Positions 33,383-42,774 of a DNA stretch of 64,000 bases are shown one piece after another. Source of the DNA: Bacteroidota bacterium. GTDB taxonomy: Bacteria; Bacteroidota; Bacteroidia; Flavobacteriales; Weeksellaceae. Each line of letters opens with the position of its first letter. Within the stretch, counting starts at the first letter, position 1. The stretch spans positions 1-64,000 of the forward strand of contig JAEWOD010000016.1 in the NCBI GenBank assembly GCA_023461035.1, read 5' to 3'. The notes beneath the pieces were generated by a model. That model was not told the origin of the DNA. It was given only the letters and a program-made list of their open reading frames with translations, and searched no databases. Position numbers and translations under genes: made by a program.

Positions 33383-36220
33383 ATGAATACACAAGATTTT
33401 TCACTTCGCCACATCGGTACACTATCAAACGATGCGGCTGAAATGCTTTCTGTCATTGGAAAGAATTCAATTGATGAATTAATCAACGAAACCATGCCGG
33501 CTGAAATCCGTTTCCAAAAACCTTTGGATTTACCAAAAGCATTGTCCGAATATGAGATTTTACAGCATCTGCAGGATTTGGCAGAAAAAAATAAAAAAGC
33601 AAGAAGTTTCATCGGTTACGGATATTACCGGACTATTTTACCTTCTCCCATTCAGCGAAATATTTTGGAAAATCCTGGATGGTACACAGCTTACACGCCT
33701 TATCAAGCAGAGATTGCACAAGGTCGTTTGGAGGCTTTGTTGAATTATCAGACCGTGATTTCCGATTTGACCGGATTACCGATTGCCAATGCCTCTTTGC
33801 TGGACGAAGCGACTGCTTGTGCAGAAGCCATGCACATGATGTTTGAAGCACGTCCGAAAGAGAAAAAAGATGCCAACAAATTTTTCATTGCCGATGATGT
33901 TTTCCCACAAAGTTTAGCGGTTTGCCAAACCAAAGCAAGCGGATTGGGATTTGAAATTGTAGTGGGAAATCCGTTTGAGTTTGTGTATGATGATGCGTTC
34001 TTTGGTGCTTTGTTACAATATCCCGGAAAATCCGGAAAAGTGATGGATTATACTTCCTTGATTTCGGATTTAAAAACAAAAGGAATTCAGGTAGTAGTGG
34101 CTTCTGACTTAATGGCTTTGGTAATGTTAAAATCGCCGGGCGAAATGGGAGCTGACATTGCGGTAGGGAATTCACAGCGTTTTGGTGTCCCCATGGGGTA
34201 CGGTGGTCCTCATGCTGCTTTTATGGGATGTTCGGAAGATTACAAACGCCAGATTCCTGGACGTATCATCGGTGTTTCTCAAGACCGAAACGGAAAATTT
34301 GCTTTGCGTATGGCATTGCAGACGCGTGAACAGCATATCAAACGAGAAAGAGCTACTTCTAACATCTGTACGGCACAGGTTTTACTGGCGGTAATGGCAG
34401 GAATGTATGCGGTTTACCATGGAAAAGACGGATTGGAATTCATTGCTCAAAATATTCACAAAAAAGCGGTTCGTTTATATGATGCTTTGAATGAATTGGG
34501 ATACAAAACCGTTCACAATAATTTCTTCGATACGGTTCAAGTCGAAGCCGAAGGAATTACAAAGGAGAAATTTGAATCGAATAATATATTGCTGAATTTC
34601 TTCGAAGACGGAAAAATCAGTATTGCACTGGACGAAGTCGTTTCAGAAGAAGAATTGGAAAAATTAATCGGAATTTTTGCTGAAATCAAAGGGAAACCTT
34701 TTTCCAAAACAGAATTCAGCGAAGCCAAAATTCCTTCTGAATTGGTGAGAACATCAGATTTCTTGTCCAATGAAGTTTTCAAATCCTACCATACCGAAAC
34801 GGAATTGATGCGTTACATCAAACGTTTGGAACGAAAGGACCTGGCTTTGAATCATTCGATGATTGCATTGGGTTCATGCACGATGAAACTAAATGCTGCA
34901 ACGGAAATGCTACCATTAAGCTGGAGTGGATTTAATGCGATTCATCCGTTTGTTCCGAAAGAATATGCGGCAGGTTATCAGGAATTGATTAAAAATTTAG
35001 AAGATTATTTATCAGAAATAACCGGTTTTGCAGCTACTTCACTTCAGCAGAACTCAGGTGCTCAGGGTGAATATGCCGGTCTGATGGTGATTCGTTCGTA
35101 TCAGATTGCAAACGGTGAATCACACCGAAATGTGGTTATCATTCCACAATCTGCACACGGTACAAATCCGGCTTCTGCAGCGATGGCGGGAATGAAAGTC
35201 GTAGTGGTCAAAAATCTGGAAACCGGAGAAACCGACATTGAAGATTTAAAAGATAAAATAGAAATTCATAAGGCCAATTTATCGGCTTTAATGATTACAT
35301 ATCCGTCCACGTATGGTGCGTTTGATGCTAATATCAAAGAGGTCACTGAATTGGTTCATGCCGCTGGTGGGCAGGTCTATATGGATGGAGCCAATATGAA
35401 CGCGCAAGTGGGATTGACAGCGCCGGGAATGATTGGTGCCGATGTTTGTCACCTGAATTTGCATAAGACTTTCGCGATTCCACACGGTGGTGGTGGACCG
35501 GGGGTTGGGCCGATTTGTGTGGCAAGTCATCTGGCGCCTTATTTAGGCTCTCACCCATTGATCAAAACAGGTGGTGAAAAATCGGATACGGTTTATTCGG
35601 CCGCACCTTACGGTTCGTCTTTGATTTTGTTGATTTCTTATTCGTATATCCGAATGTTGGGTGAAAAAGGTTTGACCAATTCGACTAAACATGCGATTTT
35701 GAATGCGAATTATATGAAAGCACGTTTGGAAAAACATTACGATGTGCTTTATACCAATGCCAATGACGTTGTAGCGCACGAATTTATTCTGGATTTCCGT
35801 CCGTTTAAAAAATTGGGAATTGAAGTTTCTGATATTGCGAAACGATTGATGGATTATGGATTCCATGCACCAACGGTTTCGTTTCCGGTAGCAGGAACTT
35901 TGATGATCGAACCTACAGAATCGGAATCGAAAGCGGAATTGGATCGATTTGTAGAAGCATTGATTCAGATCAAATCGGAAATCGATGAAGTAGCCAATGG
36001 CGATTTTGCGCAAGATAATAACGTATTAAAAAATGCACCGCATCCGTTGGACGCTGTAACAGCCGATACTTGGGATTTCCCTTATTCGCGAGAGAAAGCG
36101 GCTTATCCGCTGGAGTGGGTGAAAGACCGAAAATTCTTTACGCCGGTGGCGAGAATAGACGATGCTTACGGTGATAGAAATCTGATTTGTACTTGTCCGA
36201 GCGTGGAGAGTTATGCTTGA
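33383..36220 (+). CDS. gcvP: Glycine dehydrogenase (decarboxylating), P-protein of the glycine cleavage system
   Basis: 945 aa, single-chain form with both halves fused. N-terminal half begins FSLRHIGTLSNDAAEML and has SFIGYGYYRTILPSPIQRNI. The PLP-binding lysine is Lys695 in HLNLHKTFAIPHGGGGPG, followed by the glycine-rich loop. It decarboxylates glycine and hands the aminomethyl group to lipoyl GcvH. The gcvT and gcvH genes are not in the window. Codon use is GC-richer than most neighbours, as for an abundant enzyme. A strong hairpin follows the stop. Confidence 0.96.
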   Translation: MNTQDFSLRHIGTLSNDAAEMLSVIGKNSIDELINETMPAEIRFQKPLDLPKALSEYEILQHLQDLAEKNKKARSFIGYGYYRTILPSPIQRNILENPGWYTAYTPYQAEIAQGRLEALLNYQTVISDLTGLPIANASLLDEATACAEAMHMMFEARPKEKKDANKFFIADDVFPQSLAVCQTKASGLGFEIVVGNPFEFVYDDAFFGALLQYPGKSGKVMDYTSLISDLKTKGIQVVVASDLMALVMLKSPGEMGADIAVGNSQRFGVPMGYGGPHAAFMGCSEDYKRQIPGRIIGVSQDRNGKFALRMALQTREQHIKRERATSNICTAQVLLAVMAGMYAVYHGKDGLEFIAQNIHKKAVRLYDALNELGYKTVHNNFFDTVQVEAEGITKEKFESNNILLNFFEDGKISIALDEVVSEEELEKLIGIFAEIKGKPFSKTEFSEAKIPSELVRTSDFLSNEVFKSYHTETELMRYIKRLERKDLALNHSMIALGSCTMKLNAATEMLPLSWSGFNAIHPFVPKEYAAGYQELIKNLEDYLSEITGFAATSLQQNSGAQGEYAGLMVIRSYQIANGESHRNVVIIPQSAHGTNPASAAMAGMKVVVVKNLETGETDIEDLKDKIEIHKANLSALMITYPSTYGAFDANIKEVTELVHAAGGQVYMDGANMNAQVGLTAPGMIGADVCHLNLHKTFAIPHGGGGPGVGPICVASHLAPYLGSHPLIKTGGEKSDTVYSAAPYGSSLILLISYSYIRMLGEKGLTNSTKHAILNANYMKARLEKHYDVLYTNANDVVAHEFILDFRPFKKLGIEVSDIAKRLMDYGFHAPTVSFPVAGTLMIEPTESESKAELDRFVEALIQIKSEIDEVANGDFAQDNNVLKNAPHPLDAVTADTWDFPYSREKAAYPLEWVKDRKFFTPVARIDDAYGDRNLICTCPSVESYA

Positions 36221-36234
36221 TTTGTGAGATAATT

Positions 36235-36270
36235 AAACCTCACAGGTTTTGAAACCTGTGAGGTTTTTTT
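36235..36270 (+). terminator. Perfect 15-bp-arm palindrome acting as gcvP terminator
   Basis: AAACCTCACAGGTTT, two bases, then its exact complement and a T-run (36252-36270). Same palindrome type is a recurring repeat in Flavobacteriia, so it may be a repeat recruited as terminator. Confidence 0.75.
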
Positions 36271-36282
36271 GTGCGTTTCATC

Positions 36283-36328
36283 TAACCTCCAAGGTTATTT
36301 TCGCACTGAATATTAACCTTGGAGGTTA
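36283..36328. repeat. Second palindromic repeat after gcvP
   Basis: Arms TAACCTCCAAGGTTA (36283-36297) and TAACCTTGGAGGTTA (36314-36328), perfect over 15 bp with a 16-nt loop. Sequence style matches the preceding palindrome (AACCT...AGGTT ends), suggesting one repeat family. The remaining bases to 36420 hold nothing else recognisable. Confidence 0.65.
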
Positions 36329-36420
36329 TTTATAAAATTTAATTTGGATAAATAGAATTTTAATTCAGACATCTAATAAAAGTCATCTTTCATTTTTAGC
36401 GTTAATTGGTTATGATTCAA

Positions 36421-36428
36421 TAATTTTG
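36421..36428 (+). promoter_or_regulatory. -7 box TAATTTTG
   Basis: Exact TAnnTTTG match ending 17 nt before the ATG at 36446. It contains the GTG at 36428 that would open a longer frame, so that GTG is not the start. Confidence 0.65.
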
Positions 36429-36445
36429 TGGGAAATAAAAGAATT

Positions 36446-36982
36446 ATGAGTCAGATATTAGAAGACCAGAAAAAAGTAAAACCTAAAACGCCGAAAATTG
36501 AGGAATTAATCGAAAATACGAAATCGGTCATTTTAGCAACGATCGATGCAGATGGAAATCCGGTGGCGAGTTATGCGCCATTTGCCCATTTGGACGGAAG
36601 TTTTCAGATTTTGGTTTCTTTTATGGCGAAACATACAAAGAATCTGCGTGACCAGAAGAAAGTGTCTGTGATGCTGATAGAAGATGAATCGGCACATAAA
36701 CAGATTTATGCAAGAAACCGTTTGACGATGGAGTGTGAGCCGGTTTTGGTAGAAAACGGAAGCGATTTCTTTAACCGTTCTGTAGCCGGACTTGAAAAAA
36801 GACACGGAAATATCGTAAAAATGCTTTCCGAATTAAATGATTTTGTATTGTTTGATTTGAAGCCGATGAAAGGTTCCTATGTAAACGGATTTGGAAGTGC
36901 TTATTCTGTCAACTCAGATTTGAGCATCAACGAGCATGTGAAAGGCGCTCATGGCCAGCACAATGCTGGAGAAGTAAAATGA
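36446..36982 (+). CDS. Pyridoxamine 5'-phosphate oxidase-fold FMN protein (HugZ-like)
   Basis: 178 aa from ATG 36446. Split-barrel FMN-binding core: SVILATIDADGNPVASYAPFA at about residues 26-46, FMAKHTKNLRDQKKVSVMLIEDE near 62-84, ARNRLTMECEPV near 92. It resembles the N-terminal part of HugZ/HutZ heme-utilisation proteins but lacks their C-terminal DUF2470 domain, so heme breakdown is possible rather than shown. Monocistronic, between a -7 box and a strong terminator. Confidence 0.78.
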   Translation: MSQILEDQKKVKPKTPKIEELIENTKSVILATIDADGNPVASYAPFAHLDGSFQILVSFMAKHTKNLRDQKKVSVMLIEDESAHKQIYARNRLTMECEPVLVENGSDFFNRSVAGLEKRHGNIVKMLSELNDFVLFDLKPMKGSYVNGFGSAYSVNSDLSINEHVKGAHGQHNAGEVK

Positions 36983-36998
36983 CCTCCGTGTAAGACAT

Positions 36999-37035
36999 AA
37001 AAAAACCGTCCCGGCTATGCCGGGACGGTTTTTTT
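36999..37035. terminator. Strong bidirectional terminator
   Basis: AAAAAACCGTCCCGGC and GCCGGGACGGTTTTTT pair perfectly around TAT, with a 7-T run. It serves the convergent genes at 36446 and 37051. Confidence 0.9.
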
Positions 37036-37050
37036 ATACTTAGCTAAAAA

Positions 37051-37314
37051 CTATTTAGTTGTTTCTTCTTTTACAGTTCTAGCTTTTTTAGATTCTGTTG
37101 TTGTTGTTGCAGACTGCAGAGAAGTAGCTCCTTTTGAGTGAGTAGCAGGAGTAACTTCTTTAGCACTAGCAGTAGTAGTACTAGCTTCTGTTCTTTTCTC
37201 CACTTTTGCAGCTTCTTCTTTTTTTACATCAGATACTTTCTTTACATCTGTTTTTTCTTGCGCAAATAATGCAGGCGCAACTGCAATGGCAACTAAAGCG
37301 ATAAATTTTTTCAT
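37051..37314 (-). CDS. Small secreted low-complexity protein
   Basis: 87 aa. Signal peptide MKKFIALVAIAVAPALFAQ, then a 68-residue mature part rich in Lys, Glu, Thr, Ser and Ala (VKKEEAAKVEKRTEAS, ATTTTESKKARTVKEETTK) with no folded-domain pattern. Probably disordered in the periplasm. Unknown function. Single gene ending at the shared terminator; gap to rnpB upstream shows only AT-rich sequence. Confidence 0.65.
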   Translation of the reverse strand: MKKFIALVAIAVAPALFAQEKTDVKKVSDVKKEEAAKVEKRTEASTTTASAKEVTPATHSKGATSLQSATTTTESKKARTVKEETTK

Positions 37315-37421
37315 AATTTTTCAATTTTACGGATTAACATATTCCCAAAGCTAAAAAAATTTTCAATACCAATTGAAAAATTGTTCTAAAAAATCCATTA
37401 GAATTAAAATAAAATAAAAAT

Positions 37422-37740
37422 GCAAGCCTGTAAGCCGGATTCTGTATCCGCCAAAGCGGATCTTTGTCATTTATCTGGTTTCATTGTTACCAATGAAATC
37501 TATCTGCCTACCCCCCGGAAATGGGCGAGCAACCCTTTCCCGACTAATCGGGATCCGGTATACATGGCATTGCACCGCATAGAGTTTACCTGATTTCACT
37601 ACAGCCTTACTGTACTTGCTTTCTGTTGCACTTGTCCTATCCCGGCTTAGCCGAGACGACGGGTGTTACCCGCTATGCTGCTCTTTGGTGTCCGGACTTT
37701 CCTCCTTCCGTCACGACGGAAAGCGACAAAGCGGCTTGCG
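37422..37740 (-). ncRNA. rnpB: RNase P RNA
   Basis: About 319 nt on the minus strand. Terminal helix P1 is GCAAGCC at the 5' end and GGCTTGC at the 3' end. Conserved region I is GAGGAAAGTCCGGAC near 37690-37704, CR-IV includes GGTAAACTC near 37585, and CR-V is ACAGAATCCGGCTTACAG near the 3' end, as expected for bacterial type A RNase P RNA, the catalytic subunit that trims tRNA 5' ends. Peripheral helices are built from GC-rich hairpins: P3 (37706-37721), a P12-like stem (37538-37553) and a P19-like stem (37446-37461). Confidence 0.93.
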
Positions 37741-37744
37741 TTTA

Positions 37745-37752
37745 CAAATTTA
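37745..37752 (-). promoter_or_regulatory. -7 box TAAATTTG of rnpB
   Basis: Exact TAnnTTTG on the minus strand, 5 nt before the predicted 5' end of RNase P RNA, which is the distance expected for the start site. Confidence 0.65.
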
Positions 37753-37772
37753 AGCAGTTTACAGGTATTTAT

Positions 37773-37806
37773 AAAAAAAACCATACTCAAAAAAAAGCAT
37801 GGTTTT
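37773..37806 (-). terminator. Terminator of clpC
   Basis: Stem AAAACCAT / ATGGTTTT around a T-rich loop (minus strand), followed by a long T-run. Located between the clpC stop and rnpB. Confidence 0.65.
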
Positions 37807-37827
37807 AATTTATTCTTATGAAATGAC

Positions 37828-40359
37828 TTAAGACTCCTCCTGCTGGGCTGATTTTCCTTTTACAGTAATCTGAACGCCTTCTTTGGCATCATTTAGGCCA
37901 ATCAATAATTTATCACCTTCCGAAATCTCCGAATTGATGATTTCTTCAGCCATCGGATCTTCGATGTATTTCTGAAGCGCACGACGTAATGGACGCGCTC
38001 CATAATCCTTGTCAAATCCTTTGTCGGCAATAAAGTTTTTGGCTTCTTCGGTCAATTCTACTTCGTAACCCAAATCGGAAAGACGTTTGTATAATTTTTC
38101 CAATTCGATGTCGATGATATTGTAAATATCTTCTTTGGAAAGCGGATTAAATACAATGATATCATCAATTCGATTTAAAAATTCAGGCGCAAAAGTTTTT
38201 TTCAATGCGTTTTCAATAGTGCTTTTTGCACGATCGTCTGCCGTATCTTTTTTGGCGGAAGTTCCAAATCCGACTCCGTCTCCAAATTCTTTTAATTGAC
38301 GGGTTCCGATGTTGGAAGTCAGAATGATGATCGTATTTCTGAAATCCACTTTTCGTCCCAAACTATCGGTGATATGACCGTCATCTAAAATTTGCAATAA
38401 GATATTGTAAACATCTGGATGTGCTTTTTCGATTTCGTCCAAAAGAATAACCGAATAAGGTTTTCTTCTTACAGCTTCCGTCAACTGGCCGCCTTCTTCA
38501 TACCCGACATAACCCGGAGGCGCTCCTATCAATCTCGAAATGGCAAATTTCTCCATGTATTCGCTCATATCAATTCGGATCAAAGCATCGGAAGAATCAA
38601 ATAATTCTGTCGCCAATACTTTTGCCAACTGGGTTTTACCTACACCGGTCGTTCCCAAAAAGATAAAAGAACCGATAGGTCTTCCCGGATCTTTAAGCCC
38701 GGCACGGTTTCTTTGTATGGCTTTCACCACTTTTCCAACGGCTTCGTCCTGCCCTATCACCTTTCCTCTCATCAATTCGCCCATTTGAGCCAATTTCTTT
38801 AATTCTTTTTCAGCCACACGGTGAACCGGGATACCGCTCATCATGGAAACAACTTCTGCTACATTTTCTTCCGTCACCGTTTCGCGGTTGTCTTTTGAAT
38901 CCTGCATCCAGTCAGATTGAGCCTTTTTCAACTGGGTTTCGATTTGTTTTTCAGTATCGCGAAGTCGCGCCGCTTCTTCATATTTCTGGCTTTTTACAAC
39001 TTTCGTTTTTTCATCACGCACTTCTTCCAACTTTTTCTCCAAATCCAGAATTTCCTGCGGAACTTTTAAGTTTTTGATGTGAACTCTGGAGCCTGCTTCG
39101 TCCATCGCATCAATCGCTTTGTCCGGTAGATAGCGGTCAGTTATATAGCGACTCGTCAAATTTACACAAGCAGCAATCGCTTCGTCTGTATAATTCACGT
39201 TGTGATGTGCTTCGTATTTGTCTTTGATCTGATTCAGAATTTGAACTGTTTCTTCAGGAGAAGTCGGATCCACCATGATGGTTTGGAAACGTCTTACCAA
39301 TGCACCGTCTTTTTCTATGTACTGACGGTATTCGTCCAGAGTGGTGGCACCGATACATTGTAATTCTCCTCGGGCCAATGCCGGCTTGAACATATTGGAA
39401 GCATCCAGCGAACCGGTTGCTCCTCCTGCTCCTACGATGGTATGTAATTCGTCAATGAAAAGGATGATGTCATCATTTTTTTCCAATTCATTCATGATCG
39501 CTTTCATCCGTTCTTCAAACTGACCACGGTATTTGGTTCCGGCAACTAAACTTGCCAAATCCAAAGTTACCACCCGTTTGTTGTATAAAACACGGGATAC
39601 TTTTCGTTGGATGATACGCAAAGCCAATCCTTCTGCTATCGCCGATTTACCTACTCCCGGCTCACCGATCAGCAATGGATTGTTTTTCTTACGACGGCTC
39701 AAAATCTGAGACACGCGCTCAATTTCCTTTTCACGTCCTACCACCGGATCCAATTTTCCTTCGATGGCTATTTGGGTTAAATCACGTCCAAAGTTGTCCA
39801 AAACAGGTGTTTTGGTTTTGGCATTTCCTTTTGGTGTCTGCCTTTCGAACTCACCAGTCCCACCTCGCTCCTCATCATCGTCATAGTTGGATTCTGCTTT
39901 GGGGGATTCATCTATTTCATCTTCCATAAATTGAAAATTAAATTCGCCTTTTATGATGGCATAATCCACTTCCATTTTTTTCAGCAATTTGGTTACCGGA
40001 TCATTTTCATTTCGCAGTATGCATAACAATAAATGGACAGTATTGACAGTCGAATTTTTAAATAATTTGGCCTCCAAGAAAGTAGTCTTCAAGGCGCGCT
40101 CTGCTTGTTTGGTCAGTTGGAGATTTTGATTTTGGTTGGAGAAACTTTCTTTGGGAGGTGCCAACAGTTCAATTTTTTCTCTAACCTCCTTCAAATCCAC
40201 ATTTAAACTTTCCAAAATAGAAACCGCTTTGCTATCGCCATCCCGCAGGATGCCCAGCAGCAAATGCTCCGTTCCTATCTGATCATGCCCCAATCGCAAT
40301 GCTTCTTCCTTGCTGTAAGCAATCACATCTTTTACTTTTTGTGAAAAATTATCGTTCAT
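37828..40359 (-). CDS. clpC: ATP-dependent Clp protease ATP-binding subunit ClpC
   Basis: 843 aa. N-terminal Clp_N repeats (FSQKVKDVIAYSKEEALRLGHDQIGTEHLLLGIL), first AAA+ module with Walker A GEPGVGKS near residue 232 and Walker B FIDELH, a UVR-like middle region (EARLRDTEKQIETQL, coiled), and a second AAA+ module with GTTGVGKT near 570 and LLDEIEKAHPDV. The linker at about 150-175 is acidic. ClpC unfolds substrates for ClpP and disaggregates proteins. Single gene with a -7 box 17 nt upstream. Confidence 0.95.
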   Translation of the reverse strand: MNDNFSQKVKDVIAYSKEEALRLGHDQIGTEHLLLGILRDGDSKAVSILESLNVDLKEVREKIELLAPPKESFSNQNQNLQLTKQAERALKTTFLEAKLFKNSTVNTVHLLLCILRNENDPVTKLLKKMEVDYAIIKGEFNFQFMEDEIDESPKAESNYDDDEERGGTGEFERQTPKGNAKTKTPVLDNFGRDLTQIAIEGKLDPVVGREKEIERVSQILSRRKKNNPLLIGEPGVGKSAIAEGLALRIIQRKVSRVLYNKRVVTLDLASLVAGTKYRGQFEERMKAIMNELEKNDDIILFIDELHTIVGAGGATGSLDASNMFKPALARGELQCIGATTLDEYRQYIEKDGALVRRFQTIMVDPTSPEETVQILNQIKDKYEAHHNVNYTDEAIAACVNLTSRYITDRYLPDKAIDAMDEAGSRVHIKNLKVPQEILDLEKKLEEVRDEKTKVVKSQKYEEAARLRDTEKQIETQLKKAQSDWMQDSKDNRETVTEENVAEVVSMMSGIPVHRVAEKELKKLAQMGELMRGKVIGQDEAVGKVVKAIQRNRAGLKDPGRPIGSFIFLGTTGVGKTQLAKVLATELFDSSDALIRIDMSEYMEKFAISRLIGAPPGYVGYEEGGQLTEAVRRKPYSVILLDEIEKAHPDVYNILLQILDDGHITDSLGRKVDFRNTIIILTSNIGTRQLKEFGDGVGFGTSAKKDTADDRAKSTIENALKKTFAPEFLNRIDDIIVFNPLSKEDIYNIIDIELEKLYKRLSDLGYEVELTEEAKNFIADKGFDKDYGARPLRRALQKYIEDPMAEEIINSEISEGDKLLIGLNDAKEGVQITVKGKSAQQEES

Positions 40360-40376
40360 TTTTTATCTCTTACTAA

Positions 40377-40384
40377 CAAATATA
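40377..40384 (-). promoter_or_regulatory. -7 box TATATTTG of clpC
   Basis: Exact TAnnTTTG match on the minus strand, 17 nt before the clpC ATG. Confidence 0.6.
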
Positions 40385-40475
40385 AATACTTCTTTGTCTA
40401 ATTCGCATAAATAATGCCATAGTTATTAACGTTTTATTGATAGACTAAGTCTGCCAAATCAGGTCAAATTTAAAT

Positions 40476-41123
40476 TTAAATCGGACAAAATTTCAGGTCT
40501 AATTTATTCTCCATTTGAACTATTTGAGTGATAGAAGTCGTTTGGACACTAGGAAATTTGTCATTTTGAAGCATTTTTAATTCATCATGTAATTCGAATA
40601 TCTTTTCTGAATTTATTTCTTCCAAATTACCAAATGCCGCTTTATGTTCCGTTTTTTCTTCTTCCGTATATAAAGGAGAAGAGGAACGGACGATCAGCCG
40701 TTCTCCGGAAACATCTTCTTTATACTTTCTCTTTTCATCCCATATCAAAATCTTTTTTTCATTGGAATGCCGGTTAATCATGATCATCGTAAAAGGTTCA
40801 ATTCCATCCAATTCAATTTCATTTATAAATTCATCTATAGAGGCATATTTCAACAATTCCAAAATCACCAATCCCCTGCTCATACGGTACGGCGGACGGT
40901 GCGCATGTTTTATATATCCTCCGTTCAAAATACAGCTCACATAATTCTCCGAATAATAAATCCAGGTTCCTCCCGAATTTAAATCTATCGGCCCCGTATA
41001 TGCCCGCCCATACCTCTCATGTTTCTCAATCCCTTCAGATGAAGGCCTTAACACAGATTCATCTCTGTTATGTGTCAATATAAAATTTCCTGTTTCATCT
41101 GAAAATATACTTACAATGCACAT
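40476..41123 (-). CDS. NRDE/TANGO2 family protein
   Basis: 215 aa, starting MCIVSI with Cys at position 2, the potential N-terminal nucleophile of this Ntn-like family. The name-giving motif appears as THNRDESVLRPS near residue 17; GTWIYYSENYVSCILNGG near 52 and the MIMINRHSNEKKILIWDE strand pair near 112 are family features. TANGO2/NRDE proteins are implicated in heme or lipid handling in eukaryotes; the bacterial role is unclear. Transcribed away from the lipoprotein gene at 41161. Confidence 0.8.
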   Translation of the reverse strand: MCIVSIFSDETGNFILTHNRDESVLRPSSEGIEKHERYGRAYTGPIDLNSGGTWIYYSENYVSCILNGGYIKHAHRPPYRMSRGLVILELLKYASIDEFINEIELDGIEPFTMIMINRHSNEKKILIWDEKRKYKEDVSGERLIVRSSSPLYTEEEKTEHKAAFGNLEEINSEKIFELHDELKMLQNDKFPSVQTTSITQIVQMENKLDLKFCPI

Positions 41124-41160
41124 TTCTTTTTACTTTTACAAATACAATGTATAAAACTCC

Positions 41161-41739
41161 ATGCTAAAAAAATATTTAATTCTTGTCTTTTTTTTCATCA
41201 TGCTTTCAGGTTGTTCAAAAATTGAAAAAACGATGGGATTCTCTTCCGAGTCAGATGCTGACTTTGAAATGTTTGAACTTTCATTTGACAATGTATTTTT
41301 GTCCAATTTTTCAGTGAAATTCACAGCTTCCGATACCGTTTTCATAGAGTACAATTCGGTTGAACAAAAACTAAAAGACAGCATACTTCCTCAAACAATT
41401 TATTATGGTTTGGTTCCCAAAAAGGATAGAAATGACCTTTACTCTTTTATCAATTCAACGGATTTTTCCAAATCCAACCTTGAATTTGAAGAAGAAAAAA
41501 TACCAAGAGGCATCGAATACCGGCTTTATTTCATCAAAAATGGAGAAGACTATTTTTATGTTTTAAACGAATTGGACAAAGCACCAAAAAATTTAGACAG
41601 CGTAGTGCATAAAGCATTACGTATCATCCCCAAAACCCAAGATTTAAAAACATATCCACGAACCGTTTCGTTTAAAAGTAAAATCACCACTCCTCCACCT
41701 GCTCCTGAGTTTGAAGTGGATTCGGCTAATTTTGATTAA
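41161..41739 (+). CDS. Hypothetical lipoprotein
   Basis: 192 aa. Lipoprotein signal MLKKYLILVFFFIMLSGC (Cys18). The mature domain is mixed alpha/beta with FELSFDNVFLSNFSVKFTASDTVFI and RGIEYRLYFIKNGEDYFYVLN segments. I do not recognise the family. Probably cotranscribed with the ATP-grasp gene 20 nt downstream, with its own promoter in the 37-nt divergent gap to the NRDE gene. Confidence 0.65.
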   Translation: MLKKYLILVFFFIMLSGCSKIEKTMGFSSESDADFEMFELSFDNVFLSNFSVKFTASDTVFIEYNSVEQKLKDSILPQTIYYGLVPKKDRNDLYSFINSTDFSKSNLEFEEEKIPRGIEYRLYFIKNGEDYFYVLNELDKAPKNLDSVVHKALRIIPKTQDLKTYPRTVSFKSKITTPPPAPEFEVDSANFD

Positions 41740-41759
41740 TCATTTTTCATTCAAATCCG

Positions 41760-42740
41760 ATGGCTTTCAAACGAAAATTCTATGACTACGAATACTGGCC
41801 TTTTTGGTTATTTTATGCGCCATTTCTGCCATATTGGATTTGGAATTCGATTCGTAGCGGTTCGTTTAGTTATTTCTGTAAAGTCAATCCGGGACTGGAA
41901 TTCGGAGGATTTCTGGATTATTCCAAATATAAAATTCTCCAACAAATACCCGATGAATTCAAACCGAAAACCAATTTTATACGCACTAAAAATGATATAC
42001 TTAAAATCCTCCCCAAAGGGAAGTTAGAAGGGGCTTTTCCTTTTGTGGTAAAACCCGATTTCGGGGAAAGAGGAAAAAATGTTGAAGTCATACGTTCCAT
42101 CGAAGACTGGGACAAATATCCTTTGGAACAAAACCTCATCATTCAAGAATTCGTAGAATTACCTTTTGAGTTCGGGATTTTTTATGCCAATCTTCCTGAA
42201 AATAAACACCGGATTTTATCGATCACCGGAAAAGAATTTCTGATTTACAGAGCCGATGGGAATTCGACATTAAAAGAATTTGTTGAGAATCATCCAAGAG
42301 CCGTTTCCAGAACCGCCTATTTAAAAAACAAATTCCATAATCTATGGGAATCCATCCTCCCAAAAAACACGGAAATCCTGTTGGAACCCATAGGAAATCA
42401 CAATCGGGGAACACGGTTTTTTGATGCCTCGCATTTGATTTCGGATGAATTGGAAACGAGAATAAATGAAATCGCCGATGAAATTCAGGGATTCAATTAT
42501 GGTCGATTTGATGTCAAAACGCAATCAGAAGAAGATGTAAAGACAGGAAAATTCATCATTTTAGAAATCAATGGCGCCAATTCTGAGCCCACACATATTT
42601 ATGATTCCGAATTCACGCTGATGCAAGCCTATAAAGAGGTAAAAAGACATTTAGATGTTCAATTTGAGATTTCAGGTTCCCAGCCGAAAACCCATTCGGA
42701 TTTTGAATTTTTCAAAGCTGCTTTAAAAAGGATGTTCTGA
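41760..42740 (+). CDS. ATP-grasp domain protein (D-Ala-D-Ala ligase-like fold)
   Basis: 326 aa. An amphipathic N-terminal segment (YWPFWLFYAPFLPYWIWNSIRSG) suggests membrane association. The ATP-grasp core has FPFVVKPDFGERGKNVEVI near residue 95 (ATP-binding Lys and glycine-rich loop), LIIQEFVELPFEFGIFYA near 123, and the Mg-binding end GKFIILEINGANSEPTHIYD near 262. Such enzymes join a carboxylate to an amine or thiol nucleophile through an acyl phosphate. The substrate is unknown. Sits between a lipoprotein and a rhomboid protease on the same strand. Confidence 0.72.
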   Translation: MAFKRKFYDYEYWPFWLFYAPFLPYWIWNSIRSGSFSYFCKVNPGLEFGGFLDYSKYKILQQIPDEFKPKTNFIRTKNDILKILPKGKLEGAFPFVVKPDFGERGKNVEVIRSIEDWDKYPLEQNLIIQEFVELPFEFGIFYANLPENKHRILSITGKEFLIYRADGNSTLKEFVENHPRAVSRTAYLKNKFHNLWESILPKNTEILLEPIGNHNRGTRFFDASHLISDELETRINEIADEIQGFNYGRFDVKTQSEEDVKTGKFIILEINGANSEPTHIYDSEFTLMQAYKEVKRHLDVQFEISGSQPKTHSDFEFFKAALKRMF

Positions 42741-42774
42741 TTTCAGCAAATTTGTCAGTTGAAATCCAATCGGA

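Noticed and set aside
35543..36013. 156-aa minus-strand ORF inside gcvP
   Set aside because: Antisense shadow with many Ile, Phe and Arg residues and no family features.
36428..36445. GTG start for the FMN-binding protein
   Set aside because: The GTG begins inside the -7 box TAATTTTG, so it should not be transcribed; ATG 36446 is used.
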